A DNA stretch of 64,000 nt. Origin: Nonomuraea muscovyensis. Its GTDB lineage: Bacteria; Actinomycetota; Actinomycetes; Streptosporangiales; Streptosporangiaceae. The translations under genes and the position numbers were made by a program. A model generated the notes under the pieces. The model was not told the origin of the DNA. It worked only from the letters and a program-made list of their open reading frames with translations, and did no database searches. Of the stretch, positions 16,842 to 26,280 are shown piece after piece. Location: positions 3,377,463 through 3,441,462 of the forward strand of contig NZ_JACHJB010000001.1 of NCBI RefSeq assembly GCF_014207745.1, given 5' to 3'. Numbering within the stretch: position 1 is the stretch's first letter; the number at the start of each line of letters is the position of its first letter.

Positions 16842-18811
16842 CGACCTTCCCGCTGCTGGCCGTGCTCCTGCCCTTCCTCGCCGCCTTCGCGGGCCTGCTC
16901 CTGTCTCGCCGGCCGCGCCTGGCGCCGGGCGGGCGGCCCGGTGGGTCGCGTCCACCAGGTGCCGAAGCGGTGGAGAGCCGTGGGAGCACCGAAGTCGACG
17001 GGGCCGGGGAGAGGCGGCGGGCGCATGGGCGGGCCGCGTGGATCGCGGTTGTTCCGACGGCTGTCTCCGCTGTGCTGGCCCTGTGGCTGGCCTGGGGGCC
17101 CGGGTTCGCGTACCTCGAAGGGGCCGAGCCGGGTGGGCCGGTCGGCCGCGACTACGGGGCGATCGTCACCGGGGGCATCCCCATCTCGTTGACGCTCCAG
17201 GCCGACGACCTGTCCGCCGTCCTGGGCGTACTGGTGACGCTCGTGGCGCTGGCCGTCCAGGTCTACTCCGTCGGCTATCTCCACGACGACCCGCGCTACC
17301 CGTCCTACAGCGCCTTCGTCAGCCTGTTCACCAGCGCGATGCTGCTCGTCGTCTACTCCGGCGACCTCCTCGTCCTCTACGTGGGCTGGGAGATCATGGG
17401 GCTGTGCTCCTACCTGCTCATCGGGCACTGGTGGGAGGACCGGGGCAACTCCCGGGCCGCGGTCAAGGCGTTCCTGGTCACGCGGCTGGGCGACGTGGGG
17501 TTCCTGTTCGGGATCTTCGTGCTGGGGTTCGCCGCGGGGAGCTTCCGGATCGCCGACGTGCTCGCCGCGGTGCCCCAGATGTCCACGGGCGCCCTGGTGG
17601 CCGCCACGATGCTGCTGCTGGCCGGAGTCGCGGGCAAGAGCGCCCAGGTGCCGCTGCACACCTGGCTGCCCGACGCCATGGCCGGTCCGACGCCGATCAG
17701 CGCGCTCATCCACGCCGCCACCATGGTCGCCGCCGGGATCTTCATCGTGGCCAGGCTCTTCCCGGCGTTCCAGGCGTCGGGGCCGACGCTGGACGTGCTC
17801 GCCGTGGCCGCGGCGCTCGGCATGCTCGGCGCCGCTCTGGCGGCCCTGGCCCAGGACGACCTGAAACGGGTGCTCGCCTACTCCACCATCAGCCAGCTCG
17901 CGTACATGGCCGGAGGGCTGGCGGCCGGGTCCGACCGGGCCGCGATCTTCCACCTGGTCACGCACGGTGCGTTCAAGGCGCTGCTGTTCCTGTGCGCGGG
18001 CGTGGTGATCCACCATGTGGGCACCAACTTCATGAGCCGGATGGGTGGTCTGCGGCGGCAACTGCCGGTGACGTTCGTCGCGATGACCGTGGGGTTCGCG
18101 GCGCTGATGGGCATCCCGCCGGCCGGCGGTTTCTTCAGCAAGGACGCGGTGCTGCTCGCCATGGAGCAGGCGTGGGCGGGCGGCGGCCTGACGGACGCGG
18201 CCGCGCTGCTGCTGTACGGTTGCGCGCTCGCCACCGTCGCCGTCACCGGGGCGTACTCCGCTCGCGCCTGGCTGCGTACCTTCTTCGGCCCGGCCCGAGC
18301 CGTCGCCGCCCTGCCCGAGCCGCAGCCCGGCACGGCGCACGTCGTGGACGTGCGCGAGGCGCCGCGCAGCATGCTGGTGCCCGTCGCGCTGCTGACGGTT
18401 CCCGCGCTGCTGCTCGGCTTCGCCGGCGGAGTGCACCTCGACGTGGCGGTGGCCGCCGTCAGCGTCGCGCTCGCGCTGCTCGGGGCCGCCGTCGTCTACG
18501 CGTTCTGGCGCGGCGACCCGGCTGCCGACCCGGCGCGGCTGCTCGGGCCGCTGCGGATGCCGTGCGAGCGGGCGTTCTACGTAGACGACCTCTACGCGGC
18601 CGTGTTCGCGCGGCCGGTGATGGCGCTGGCCCGGCTCGTCGTCCGGACCGATGACGTGGTGGTGGACGGGGCCGTGCGAGGCTCGGGTGGCGCGGCCCGC
18701 GGCCTGTCCGGGATACTGCGGCTCGCGCAGAACGGCAACGTTCAGCTCTACGTGAGCGGGGCGCTCGCCGGAATCCTGCTGATCGCGGTGGGGGCGGTGG
18801 TGTTCACATGA
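16838..18811 (+). CDS. nuoL: NADH-quinone oxidoreductase subunit L
   Basis: 657 residues, many hydrophobic helices; the antiporter-like distal pump subunit. Signatures include [53 protein letters not shown] and [19 protein letters not shown]. The C-terminus has the amphipathic lateral-helix region. Start overlaps nuoK (GTGA) and stop overlaps nuoM (ATGA), so the block is translated as one coupled unit. Confidence 0.96.
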   Translation: MTTFPLLAVLLPFLAAFAGLLLSRRPRLAPGGRPGGSRPPGAEAVESRGSTEVDGAGERRRAHGRAAWIAVVPTAVSAVLALWLAWGPGFAYLEGAEPGGPVGRDYGAIVTGGIPISLTLQADDLSAVLGVLVTLVALAVQVYSVGYLHDDPRYPSYSAFVSLFTSAMLLVVYSGDLLVLYVGWEIMGLCSYLLIGHWWEDRGNSRAAVKAFLVTRLGDVGFLFGIFVLGFAAGSFRIADVLAAVPQMSTGALVAATMLLLAGVAGKSAQVPLHTWLPDAMAGPTPISALIHAATMVAAGIFIVARLFPAFQASGPTLDVLAVAAALGMLGAALAALAQDDLKRVLAYSTISQLAYMAGGLAAGSDRAAIFHLVTHGAFKALLFLCAGVVIHHVGTNFMSRMGGLRRQLPVTFVAMTVGFAALMGIPPAGGFFSKDAVLLAMEQAWAGGGLTDAAALLLYGCALATVAVTGAYSARAWLRTFFGPARAVAALPEPQPGTAHVVDVREAPRSMLVPVALLTVPALLLGFAGGVHLDVAVAAVSVALALLGAAVVYAFWRGDPAADPARLLGPLRMPCERAFYVDDLYAAVFARPVMALARLVVRTDDVVVDGAVRGSGGAARGLSGILRLAQNGNVQLYVSGALAGILLIAVGAVVFT

Positions 18812-20511
18812 TGGGCTGGCTGCCCGCCGCGCTGCTCGCGGTGCCGCTGCTCGGCGCCCTGGCACTCGTCGCCGCGCCCGGTGCGTCGCGACCTGTCCTG
18901 TGCTGGTACGGCACGGCCGTGTCCGGGGTCGTGCTGCTGCTGGCCGCCGTCCTGGTGGCGGCGTTCGACTACGGGCAGGCGGCGCGCCCGCAGTTCACCG
19001 TCGACCAGCCGTGGATCCCCGGCCTGGGACTCCGGTTCCACCTCGGCGTGGACGGGATCTCCCTGCCCCTGATCGCGTTGACCGCGCTGCTGACGTTCCT
19101 GTGCTTCGCCTACCTGGGCTGGGGCGACGGGCGCGGTCCCGGCCAGTTGCTCGGGGCGCGGGAGGGGGGCGCCCGGCCGAGGGCGCTGGTGTTCACGCTG
19201 CTGGTGCTCGAAATCGGCATGATCGGCACCTTCCTCGCACTCGACCTGCTGCTGTTCTTCGTGTTCTTCGAGATCGTGCTGATCCCGATGTACTTCCTGA
19301 TCGCCGTCTGGGGAGGCAAGGGTCGGCGGGGCGCGGCGATCAAGTTCATCCTCTACACGCTGCTCGGCTCCGTCGTCATGCTGCTCGGCCTGCTGCTCAT
19401 CTGGGCGCACACCGGGACACTCGACATCGTCGCCCTCGGCCGGGCCCACGGCGCCGGCATGTCGCGGGCCGTTCAGATCGTCGCGTTCGCGGCGGTCGGT
19501 CTCGGGCTGGCGGTCAAGACCCCCATGTGGCCGTTGCACACGTGGCTCCCCGACGCGCACACCGAGGCGCCGACCGTCGGCTCCGTCCTGCTCGCCGGCG
19601 TCCTGCTGAAGATGGGCACGTACGGCTTCGCCAGGATCGCCATCCCCATCCTGCCCGAGGGGGCGGTGGCGGCGGCGCCCTGGCTGGGGGCGCTGGCCGT
19701 GGTCGGGATCGTCTACGGCGCCCTGGCGTGCCTGGCCCAGCGCGACCTGAAGCGCATGATCGCCTACTCGTCGGTCGGGCACATGGGGTTCGTGCTGCTG
19801 GGGTTCGCCACGCTGACGACGGTGGGCGTCAACGGGGCCCTGTTCGCCAACATCGCCCACGGGCTGATCACCGGGCTGCTGTTCTTCGTGGCCGGGGCGG
19901 TCAAGGACCGGTACGGCACGGCCGACATGCCGTCGCTCGGCGGTGGCATGCTCGCCACGGTGCCCCGGCTGGGGTCGATCCTGACGTTCGCCGCCATCGC
20001 GTCGCTGGGGCTGCCGGGGCTGGCCGGGTTCTGGGGAGAGATGCTGGCGTTGCTCGGGGCGTTCCAGCCGGGTGGTGGGTTGCCCCGGGGCCTCTTCCTG
20101 ACGTTCATGGCGATCGGTGGGCTGGGGGCGGTGCTGACGGCGGCGTACTTCCTGGTCATGCTGTCGCGCGTCACGCACGGCCGTCCCGCGCGGGTCCCCC
20201 TCGTGCCGGCGGGCACCGGGGCGGCCGGGCCCGGCCCGGTGGCGCTGGACGAACGCCCGGTTCGGCCGGAACGGGAGGGGGAGCCGGTTCTGCCGGAACA
20301 GGAAGGGGAACCGGTTCTGCCGGAACAGGAGGGCGAGCCGGTCCGGGTCGGAGCGGACGTGGGTGGGGCGGGCGTGCGGGACGTGCGAGGTTTTGAACTC
20401 GTCGCGTGGGTGCCGTTGATCGTGCTGATCCTGCTGTTCGGGCTCTGGCCCACGCTGCTGCTGTCGCTCACCACCCCGGCCGTGCAGCTGCTGCTGGGAG
20501 GGCTGAGGTGA
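18808..20511 (+). CDS. nuoM: NADH-quinone oxidoreductase subunit M
   Basis: 567 residues. Antiporter-like pump subunit with the key glutamate in FFEIVLIPMYFLIAVWGG and the lysine helix [20 protein letters not shown]. Near the C-terminus, between the last two helices, an inserted hydrophilic loop contains a repeated EGEPVLPEQ unit (24-bp DNA repeats, about 20271-20345). The repeat is in frame and probably lengthens a cytoplasmic loop. Overlaps nuoN (GTGA). Confidence 0.95.
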   Translation: MMGWLPAALLAVPLLGALALVAAPGASRPVLCWYGTAVSGVVLLLAAVLVAAFDYGQAARPQFTVDQPWIPGLGLRFHLGVDGISLPLIALTALLTFLCFAYLGWGDGRGPGQLLGAREGGARPRALVFTLLVLEIGMIGTFLALDLLLFFVFFEIVLIPMYFLIAVWGGKGRRGAAIKFILYTLLGSVVMLLGLLLIWAHTGTLDIVALGRAHGAGMSRAVQIVAFAAVGLGLAVKTPMWPLHTWLPDAHTEAPTVGSVLLAGVLLKMGTYGFARIAIPILPEGAVAAAPWLGALAVVGIVYGALACLAQRDLKRMIAYSSVGHMGFVLLGFATLTTVGVNGALFANIAHGLITGLLFFVAGAVKDRYGTADMPSLGGGMLATVPRLGSILTFAAIASLGLPGLAGFWGEMLALLGAFQPGGGLPRGLFLTFMAIGGLGAVLTAAYFLVMLSRVTHGRPARVPLVPAGTGAAGPGPVALDERPVRPEREGEPVLPEQEGEPVLPEQEGEPVRVGADVGGAGVRDVRGFELVAWVPLIVLILLFGLWPTLLLSLTTPAVQLLLGGLR

Positions 20512-22265
20512 TCCAGCAGATCGACTACTTCGCGATCGCGGCGCCGCTGACGCTCGCGGTCGTGGCCGGGCTCGTGCTGCTGCTCGACGCCTTCCTGCCG
20601 GCCCGTCCACGGCTACGGACCGGGCTGGGGCTGGTTACGCTCGGCGGGATCCTGGTCTCCCTCGGGTTCGTGGTGGCGCAGGCGGTTCGAGGCGGCCGCC
20701 CGCCGGCCACGTTCTGCGTGCCCGAGGCCCTGACCGGGGCGGCGGGTGCTCCAGGCACGACCGGCACGGGCGGTGGCGCGGGACGCGCGGCGGAGGGCGG
20801 CGCACGCCTGGAAGGGGTGTCCGGCCAGGCCGACAGCGGGCTGTGCTCGTTCGTCGTGGACCGGTTCACGCTGGTCTTCGCCGGGCTGGTGCTGGTGGCG
20901 GCGGTCGTGGTCGTGCTGATGTCGATGACCGAGCTGGCCGGGGGCGGAATCCCGGTCGGGGAGTGGTACTTCCTGCTGCTCTGCACCCTCGTCGGCGCCG
21001 TGACGCTGCCGGCCGCCCGCGACCTGGTCATGCTCGTGGTGGCGCTGGAGCTGGTGTCGCTTCCGGTCTTCGCCCTGACCGCGCTGAAACGCTACGACGG
21101 GCGCGCCTCGGAGGCCGCGGTCAAGCTGTTCGTCGTCTCGGTGGTGTCGACGGCGGTCATGCTGTTCGGGGTGTCCCTGCTGTACGGGGTCGGGGGGACG
21201 GTGTTCCTGTCGCGCCTCGGTGACGTGCTCGGCGGCGCGGCCCTGGCGCCTGGGCTGGCGGACGCGGGTCAGGGGCTGCCCGCGGTGGTCACGGTCGGTG
21301 TCGTGCTGGTGTTGGCGGGGTTCGCGTTCAAGATCGCGGCGGTGCCGTTCCACTCGTGGGCGCCGGACGTCTACCAGGGTGCTCCCCTCCCGGTGGCCGC
21401 GCTGCTGTCGGTGATCTCGAAGGCGGCGGGGTTCGCGGGGCTGATCCTGCTGCTGGTCACCGCGCTGGCGGGTCAGGTCTCCACCTGGGGGCCGGTGATC
21501 GCGGTCGTCGCGGCGCTCACCATGACGGTGGGCAACCTGCTGGCGATGCGTCAACGCTCCGCCGTGCGGCTGCTCGCGTGGTCCTCGGTCGCCCAGTCCG
21601 GCTACATTCTCGCCCCGATCGCCGTGACGTCGCAGGCTTCGCCGGGCGGGGCGGCATGGGGACCGACCGCCGCGCCGTCCCAGGAGGCGGTGGGTGCGGC
21701 GGCGCAGGGCCCGGTGGCGGTGGCGTCCGAGGCTCTGGCGGCTGGGGAGGCCCTGGGGCATGGCGGGGCGGGAACCGATGCGCTGGCGTCGGGGGCGGTG
21801 GGGGCCTCGGTGGCCTACCTCGTCATCTACGCCGCGATGAACCTGGGGGCGTTCGCCGTGGTCATGCTCGTGTCGAGGACGGCCGTGCGCAACGAGCTCG
21901 ACGACTATCGGGGGCTCGCGCTGCGGAGTCCGGCGGCGGGGCTGGCGTTGGCGTTCTGCCTGATCTGCCTGGCGGGGCTGCCGCCGGGTCTGGCCGGGTT
22001 GTTCGCCAAGGTGGTGGTCTTCCGAGAGATCGTGAGCGGCGGAGCGGGCTGGCTGGCCGTGGTCATGGCGGTCAACACGGTGATCGGCCTCTACTACTAC
22101 GTGGTGTGGACGGCCCGGCTCTTCGCTCCGGGGCCCGCCGTGGTGGTGCGCCGACCGTCCGCCGCGACCTGGGTGGCTGTGGGGCTGGCGGTGATGGTGG
22201 CGGTGGCGTTCTCGCTCGCGCCTCAGCTGGTGTTCGACCTGACGGCCCTGTCGGCTTCCCGCTGA
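20508..22265 (+). CDS. nuoN: NADH-quinone oxidoreductase subunit N
   Basis: 585 residues from GTG 20508, which overlaps the nuoM stop; the in-frame upstream stretch is merely nuoM read in another frame. It has the NuoN pattern: VALELVSLPVFALTALKRYD, FKIAAVPFHSWAPDVYQGAP and LLAWSSVAQSGYILAPIA. Two hydrophilic insertions interrupt the helices: about residues 70-110 (Gly/Thr-rich) and a 60-residue Ala/Gly-rich loop after the VAQSGYI helix. Last gene of the cluster; 600 bp of repeat-rich non-coding DNA follows. Confidence 0.94.
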   Translation: MIQQIDYFAIAAPLTLAVVAGLVLLLDAFLPARPRLRTGLGLVTLGGILVSLGFVVAQAVRGGRPPATFCVPEALTGAAGAPGTTGTGGGAGRAAEGGARLEGVSGQADSGLCSFVVDRFTLVFAGLVLVAAVVVVLMSMTELAGGGIPVGEWYFLLLCTLVGAVTLPAARDLVMLVVALELVSLPVFALTALKRYDGRASEAAVKLFVVSVVSTAVMLFGVSLLYGVGGTVFLSRLGDVLGGAALAPGLADAGQGLPAVVTVGVVLVLAGFAFKIAAVPFHSWAPDVYQGAPLPVAALLSVISKAAGFAGLILLLVTALAGQVSTWGPVIAVVAALTMTVGNLLAMRQRSAVRLLAWSSVAQSGYILAPIAVTSQASPGGAAWGPTAAPSQEAVGAAAQGPVAVASEALAAGEALGHGGAGTDALASGAVGASVAYLVIYAAMNLGAFAVVMLVSRTAVRNELDDYRGLALRSPAAGLALAFCLICLAGLPPGLAGLFAKVVVFREIVSGGAGWLAVVMAVNTVIGLYYYVVWTARLFAPGPAVVVRRPSAATWVAVGLAVMVAVAFSLAPQLVFDLTALSASR

Positions 22266-22467
22266 CCGTTTCCCGGCGCCGGCGTTCTCGTGAGGCATGG
22301 TCGTGGGCAGCGTGTTCAGGAACGCGAGTCCGGTCGCAGTGCCGCTCAGCACGGCAGCATCCGAAGTTTCGGCCGAACGTGGGCACCGGCGCTGCTCCGT
22401 GCCGAGCGGCTCGGGCGCGTTCCGGGCTGCCTTGAGGGTCAGAACCCCGCACGGTCGACGGCCAGGA

Positions 22468-22547
22468 CCCAGGACTCCGCCCAGGTATGAAGACCCCGGG
22501 CCGGGGGTCAGCGATCCAGAACTCCGCCCCAAGCTGAGGACCCCGGG
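22468..22547 (+). repeat. Two diverged 33-bp direct repeats
   Basis: The segments 22468-22500 and 22515-22547 align along their length (CC-AG-ACTCCGCCC ... GA-GACCCCGGG). They lie in the non-coding gap after nuoN. No protein-coding function seen. Confidence 0.8.
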
Positions 22548-22549
22548 TA

Positions 22550-22750
22550 GACGGTTGGGGTGGTGTGGTCGGTGGTGGGGGTCTGGTCTTGACGGTTGGG
22601 GTGGTGTGGTCGGTGGTGGGGGTCTGGTCTTGACGGTCGGGGTGGTGTGGTCGGAGGTCAGGGCCTGCTCTTGACGGCAAGGATGCCGTGGTCGGCGGTG
22701 AGGGCCTCCGCTTTGACGGCCAGAGTCCCTCGGCCGGTGGTGGGGGCATG
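22550..22750 (+). repeat. 41-bp tandem repeat array downstream of nuoN
   Basis: Copies start with GACGG at 22550, 22591, 22632, 22673 and 22715. Copies 1 and 2 are identical; 3 to 5 diverge progressively. One strand is G-rich (runs such as GGTTGGGGTGGTGTGGTCGG), so G-quadruplex formation is possible. The array and the pair of 33-bp repeats fill the 608-bp gap between nuoN and the epimerase; I see no gene there. Confidence 0.9.
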
Positions 22751-22873
22751 CGCCGGTGGTCCGCAAGGGCGAATGCTGAGGTAGTGCTGAGGGCGCGTTG
22801 AGGATTGCTGAACATTCGATGCGAAATGTCGTTTTATGTGGTCTTCTGCAGTGCCGGGCGTGCGGGGGTAGGC

Positions 22874-24217
22874 ATGCGTCGCGTCATGGTGGTCTACGGC
22901 ACCCGGCCGGAGGCGATCAAGGTCGCGCCTCTGGTGACCGGGCTCATGGACGCGGCGCGATTCGAGCCGGTCGTGGTCGTCACCGGGCAGCATCGGGAAC
23001 TGCTCGACCAGGTTCATGAGACATTCGGCGTCAAGCCCGACGTCGACCTGGAACTCATGCGGCCGGGGCAGACGCTCGCCGAGCTGACGAGCCGAGCGGT
23101 CTCCGGGCTGGACGCGCTGATGACCGAGCGCCGTCCCGACGCGGTGGTCGTGCAGGGGGACACGACAACCACCCTGGCCGGCGCGCTGGCGGGTTTCTAT
23201 CACCGGGTACCGATCGTGCACCTGGAAGCCGGGTTGCGCAGCGGTGACCTGTACTCGCCGTTCCCCGAGGAGGCGAACCGCAGCCTCACCAGCCGGATCG
23301 CCACCCTGCACCTGGCGCCGACCGCCGGCAGCGCGTGCAACCTGCTGCGCGAGGGCGTGCCCGCCGAGTCGATCGTCGTCACCGGCAACACGGTGATCGA
23401 CGCCCTGCTGCGGAGCAACCAGGTTTGGCACGGCTACCGGAACCCGCAGCTGGCCCCGCTGGAGCGGGACAGCCGGCGCGTGGTGGTCGTCACCGCGCAC
23501 CGCAGGGAGTCCTGGGGACGCCGGATGGAGGGCATCGGGCGAGCGCTGTCCCGGTTGGCGACTGGGGAGCGGGACGTGCACATCGTGTTCCCGATGCACC
23601 CCAACCCGGTCCTGCGGCGAACGCTGCTCCCGCTGCTCGGCCCTCATCCGAACATCACGGTCACCGAGCCGCTGCACTACGGCGACTTCGCCCGGCTGCT
23701 GCGCCGCTCGTACCTCGTCCTGACCGACAGCGGCGGGATCCAGGAGGAGGCGCCGAGCCTGGGCAAGCCGGTGCTCGTGATGCGCGACACCACGGAACGG
23801 CCCGAGGCGGTGAGCGCCGGAGCGGCGCGGTTGGTGGGGACCGAGGAGGGCGGCATCGTGGCAGCGGTGAGTGGCCTGCTGCGGTCGCCTGAGGTGTACC
23901 GCCGGATGGCACGGGCTCGTAACCCTTACGGCGACGGGCGGGCCACCGAGCGAGTGCTGGCGGCGCTTGCCCACCTGTTCGGTTTCGGGCCCCGCCCGGC
24001 ACCCTTCCGCCTGCTTCCCGGTGAGGACGAGGTGTCGCCTGGTGAGGACGAGGTGTCGCCCGGGAAGGACGTCCTGCTGCCCGAGCAGGGTCGCCTGCTC
24101 CGCCGGCCGGACTGGCGGGTCGCGGACGGGCGGGTCGCGGTCGCGCGTGTTGAGGTCCTCGGTGGGGAGGCCGGTGGGGAGGCCGGTGGGCGGTCACCGG
24201 GAGGCACGAGGCCGTGA
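22874..24217 (+). CDS. wecB: UDP-N-acetylglucosamine 2-epimerase (non-hydrolysing)
   Basis: 447 residues. It interconverts UDP-GlcNAc and UDP-ManNAc in the cytoplasm. Family motifs are complete: YGTRPEAIKVAPL, VVQGDTTTT, IVHLEAGLRSGD, FPEEANR, TAHRRESWG and LTDSGGIQEEAPSLGKPVL. I start at ATG 22874, where homology begins; 23 upstream codons in frame look non-coding. After residue about 370 comes a 75-residue non-family tail with 21-bp repeats encoding PGEDEVS. First gene of a coupled envelope-glycan operon; overlaps the next gene by GTGA. Confidence 0.93.
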   Translation: MRRVMVVYGTRPEAIKVAPLVTGLMDAARFEPVVVVTGQHRELLDQVHETFGVKPDVDLELMRPGQTLAELTSRAVSGLDALMTERRPDAVVVQGDTTTTLAGALAGFYHRVPIVHLEAGLRSGDLYSPFPEEANRSLTSRIATLHLAPTAGSACNLLREGVPAESIVVTGNTVIDALLRSNQVWHGYRNPQLAPLERDSRRVVVVTAHRRESWGRRMEGIGRALSRLATGERDVHIVFPMHPNPVLRRTLLPLLGPHPNITVTEPLHYGDFARLLRRSYLVLTDSGGIQEEAPSLGKPVLVMRDTTERPEAVSAGAARLVGTEEGGIVAAVSGLLRSPEVYRRMARARNPYGDGRATERVLAALAHLFGFGPRPAPFRLLPGEDEVSPGEDEVSPGKDVLLPEQGRLLRRPDWRVADGRVAVARVEVLGGEAGGEAGGRSPGGTRP

Positions 24218-26082
24218 GCGGCGACAGGCGGGTGAGCGGGCTCAGGCAGCACGCCGGCCTGAGATGGCTGGTCGCCCTGCTGCTGAGCGCTCTCGTCGTG
24301 TCGGGGGCGAGTCTGGGGATCTTCTCCCGCAAGGAGCCTGCGACGCTGCCCGCGCCGCGCTCGTGGCCGGAGTGCGGTACGAGCGGCCCCAGGACGCCCA
24401 CCGGGCACACGACGGGCCTGCAGACGGCGTACGCCGACGCGGGCGCCGACACCGGCGATCGCGCGGACACGGGCGATGGCGCGGACACGGGCGATCGTGC
24501 GGACACGGGCGATCGTGCGGACACGGACGCGGGCGATGACGCGGGCGACGGCACAGCCGGTGCGGCCGGCGCGGCTCGCACCACGACGCTGGTCGTCGTC
24601 GACGACGCGGACGGTCCGGCCGCGTTCCAGGTCCACGCGAGCCGCGCCGCCAACCTGGTGTCGCACTTCGGGCCGGTACGGGTGGTGCGGACCAGCGCCT
24701 ACCAGGCCGGCATGCTGGGCCGCCACCGAGCCCTGGTGTACCTGGGCACGTCGGCCGCGCAGCGGCTCCCCGAAGGGCTGCGCCGCGACGTGCTCGCCGC
24801 CCCACGCCCCGTCCTGTGGATGGGCGGCAACATCGGCACCCTGACCACCGCGGACGACTTCGCGAACCGGTACGGCTGGCGATGGGACGGCGACGGCCTG
24901 GCCCCTCGCCAGGTCCTGGGGCAGCAACCCGCGGACCAGGCCCGGGCGGCAGGGGGACAGGGACTGCACGGCGTCACCGGGGTCCGCTACAAAGGGGCGC
25001 TGCTGAGCCGCACCTCCACCCAGGGCCCCGTCGCCACGTTCACCACCCTCGACCCACGGCGAGCCCGGGTCCTGGCCACGGCGGTCACGGACGACGGCCG
25101 CAGCCGCCCGTGGGCCGTCAGGTCCGCGAACCTCACCTACCTCACCGAGGTCGCGCTGAACTCCGACACCGACGACGACCGCTTCCTGGCCACGGCCGAT
25201 CTGCTGTTCGACCTGCTCGCCCCGGGCACGCCGACCCGTCACCGGGCGCTGGTCCGGCTGGAGGACATCGGACCGCAGGCCGACCCCGACGCCGTCCGCG
25301 CGGCGGGTGACGCGCTGTCCAGCCTGGGCGTCCCGTTCAGCTTCGGGGTCATCCCCGTCTACCGCGGCCCGCTGCCGGACGGGCCCGAGCGCGCGACGGT
25401 GCGCCTGCGGGACCGGCCGGAGCTGGTCAGGGCGCTGGTTCACCTGCTGGACCGCGGCGGCACGATGATCCTGCACGGCTACACCCACCAGTCGGACGGT
25501 CCGCCCAACCCCACGAACGGGGAGACCGGGCACGACTTCGAGTTCTTCCGCACCCACTTCGACGCGCAGCGGCGGCTCGTCTACGACGGGCCCATCCACG
25601 GTGACTCGGCCGCCTGGATGCAACGCCGCCTCGACGAGGCGACAGCCGAGATCCGGGCGGCCCACCTGCCCGTGCCTCGCGTCTTCGAGACGCCCCACTA
25701 CGCCGCCTCGCCCACCGACTACCGCGTCATCGCGCGCGAGTTCGACGCCCGCTACGACCGCGGGTCCTACTTCACCCCCGGCTGGCAGGGCCGCTCGCCC
25801 GTCTCGCCGTACATGGACGAGCAGTTCGCCCCGTACGTGATCCGCGACGTCTACGGCAGCGTCGTGATCCCGGAGACCCTCGGCATGGTGGAACTGCGAC
25901 CGTCCCTGCCCGACGAGGGCACCGCCGAGGCGATCCTGGCGCACGCCCGCTCCCAGTTCGTGGTGCGCGACAACGTCGCGAGCTTCTTCTACCACCCGTT
26001 CCTCGGCACCGAGCAACTGGAGGACATCGTGAACCGGATGCGGTCGATGGGCTACCGCTTCGTGGCCCCCTGCGAGCTGTGA
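24214..26082 (+). CDS. DUF2334 deacetylase-fold membrane-anchored protein
   Basis: 622 residues. One N-terminal membrane segment (about 17-38) predicts export with an uncleaved anchor or signal. A repeat linker (ADTGDR/ADTGDG units, about residues 75-110) follows. The C-terminal half matches DUF2334, a polysaccharide-deacetylase-fold family: ALVRLEDIGPQADPDAVR, FSFGVIPVYRG, MILHGYTHQ and ETPHYAAS. The Asp of LEDIGP and the His pair HGYTH are the likely metal ligands. Its place beside a GT2 synthase suggests it trims or deacetylates the exported glycan (inference). The GTG start overlaps the epimerase stop by four bases. Confidence 0.88.
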   Translation: MSGDRRVSGLRQHAGLRWLVALLLSALVVSGASLGIFSRKEPATLPAPRSWPECGTSGPRTPTGHTTGLQTAYADAGADTGDRADTGDGADTGDRADTGDRADTDAGDDAGDGTAGAAGAARTTTLVVVDDADGPAAFQVHASRAANLVSHFGPVRVVRTSAYQAGMLGRHRALVYLGTSAAQRLPEGLRRDVLAAPRPVLWMGGNIGTLTTADDFANRYGWRWDGDGLAPRQVLGQQPADQARAAGGQGLHGVTGVRYKGALLSRTSTQGPVATFTTLDPRRARVLATAVTDDGRSRPWAVRSANLTYLTEVALNSDTDDDRFLATADLLFDLLAPGTPTRHRALVRLEDIGPQADPDAVRAAGDALSSLGVPFSFGVIPVYRGPLPDGPERATVRLRDRPELVRALVHLLDRGGTMILHGYTHQSDGPPNPTNGETGHDFEFFRTHFDAQRRLVYDGPIHGDSAAWMQRRLDEATAEIRAAHLPVPRVFETPHYAASPTDYRVIAREFDARYDRGSYFTPGWQGRSPVSPYMDEQFAPYVIRDVYGSVVIPETLGMVELRPSLPDEGTAEAILAHARSQFVVRDNVASFFYHPFLGTEQLEDIVNRMRSMGYRFVAPCEL

Positions 26083-26118
26083 GAGGGCCGTGACACGCCG
26101 AAGGGAGAGGCAGGCATC

Positions 26119-26280
26119 ATGACTCCGGCCACCACCTCATTCGTCACGCAGGCCGTGGACGCCGGCGGCCTGGCATTCGGCGTGGCCCGGCTCGCGCTGG
26201 CCGTCGCGGGCCTGCTGTGGGTGCTGTACGTCGTCACCGTCGTCGCGCTGGTGCTCGCCGTCCACTGGAGGAGCCGATGA
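26119..26280 (+). CDS. 53-residue single-pass membrane protein coupled to the GT2 synthase
   Basis: An ATG at 26119 preceded by GGGAGAGG opens a 53-codon frame ending at TGA 26278-26280. The product has a short polar N-terminus and a hydrophobic stretch (LALAVAGLLWVLYVVTVVAL, about residues 25-48) ending in HWRSR. Its stop overlaps the synthase start (ATGA), a coupling signal that supports it being real. By position it could be a small synthase subunit like IcaD/PgaD; that is inference from layout only. It is short and easily missed by annotation. Confidence 0.65.
   Translation: MTPATTSFVTQAVDAGGLAFGVARLALAVAGLLWVLYVVTVVALVLAVHWRSR

Noticed and set aside
16613..18865. 750-codon minus-strand frame opposite nuoK-nuoL
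   Set aside because: Arg/His/Gln-rich antisense shadow of nuoL with no recognisable motif.
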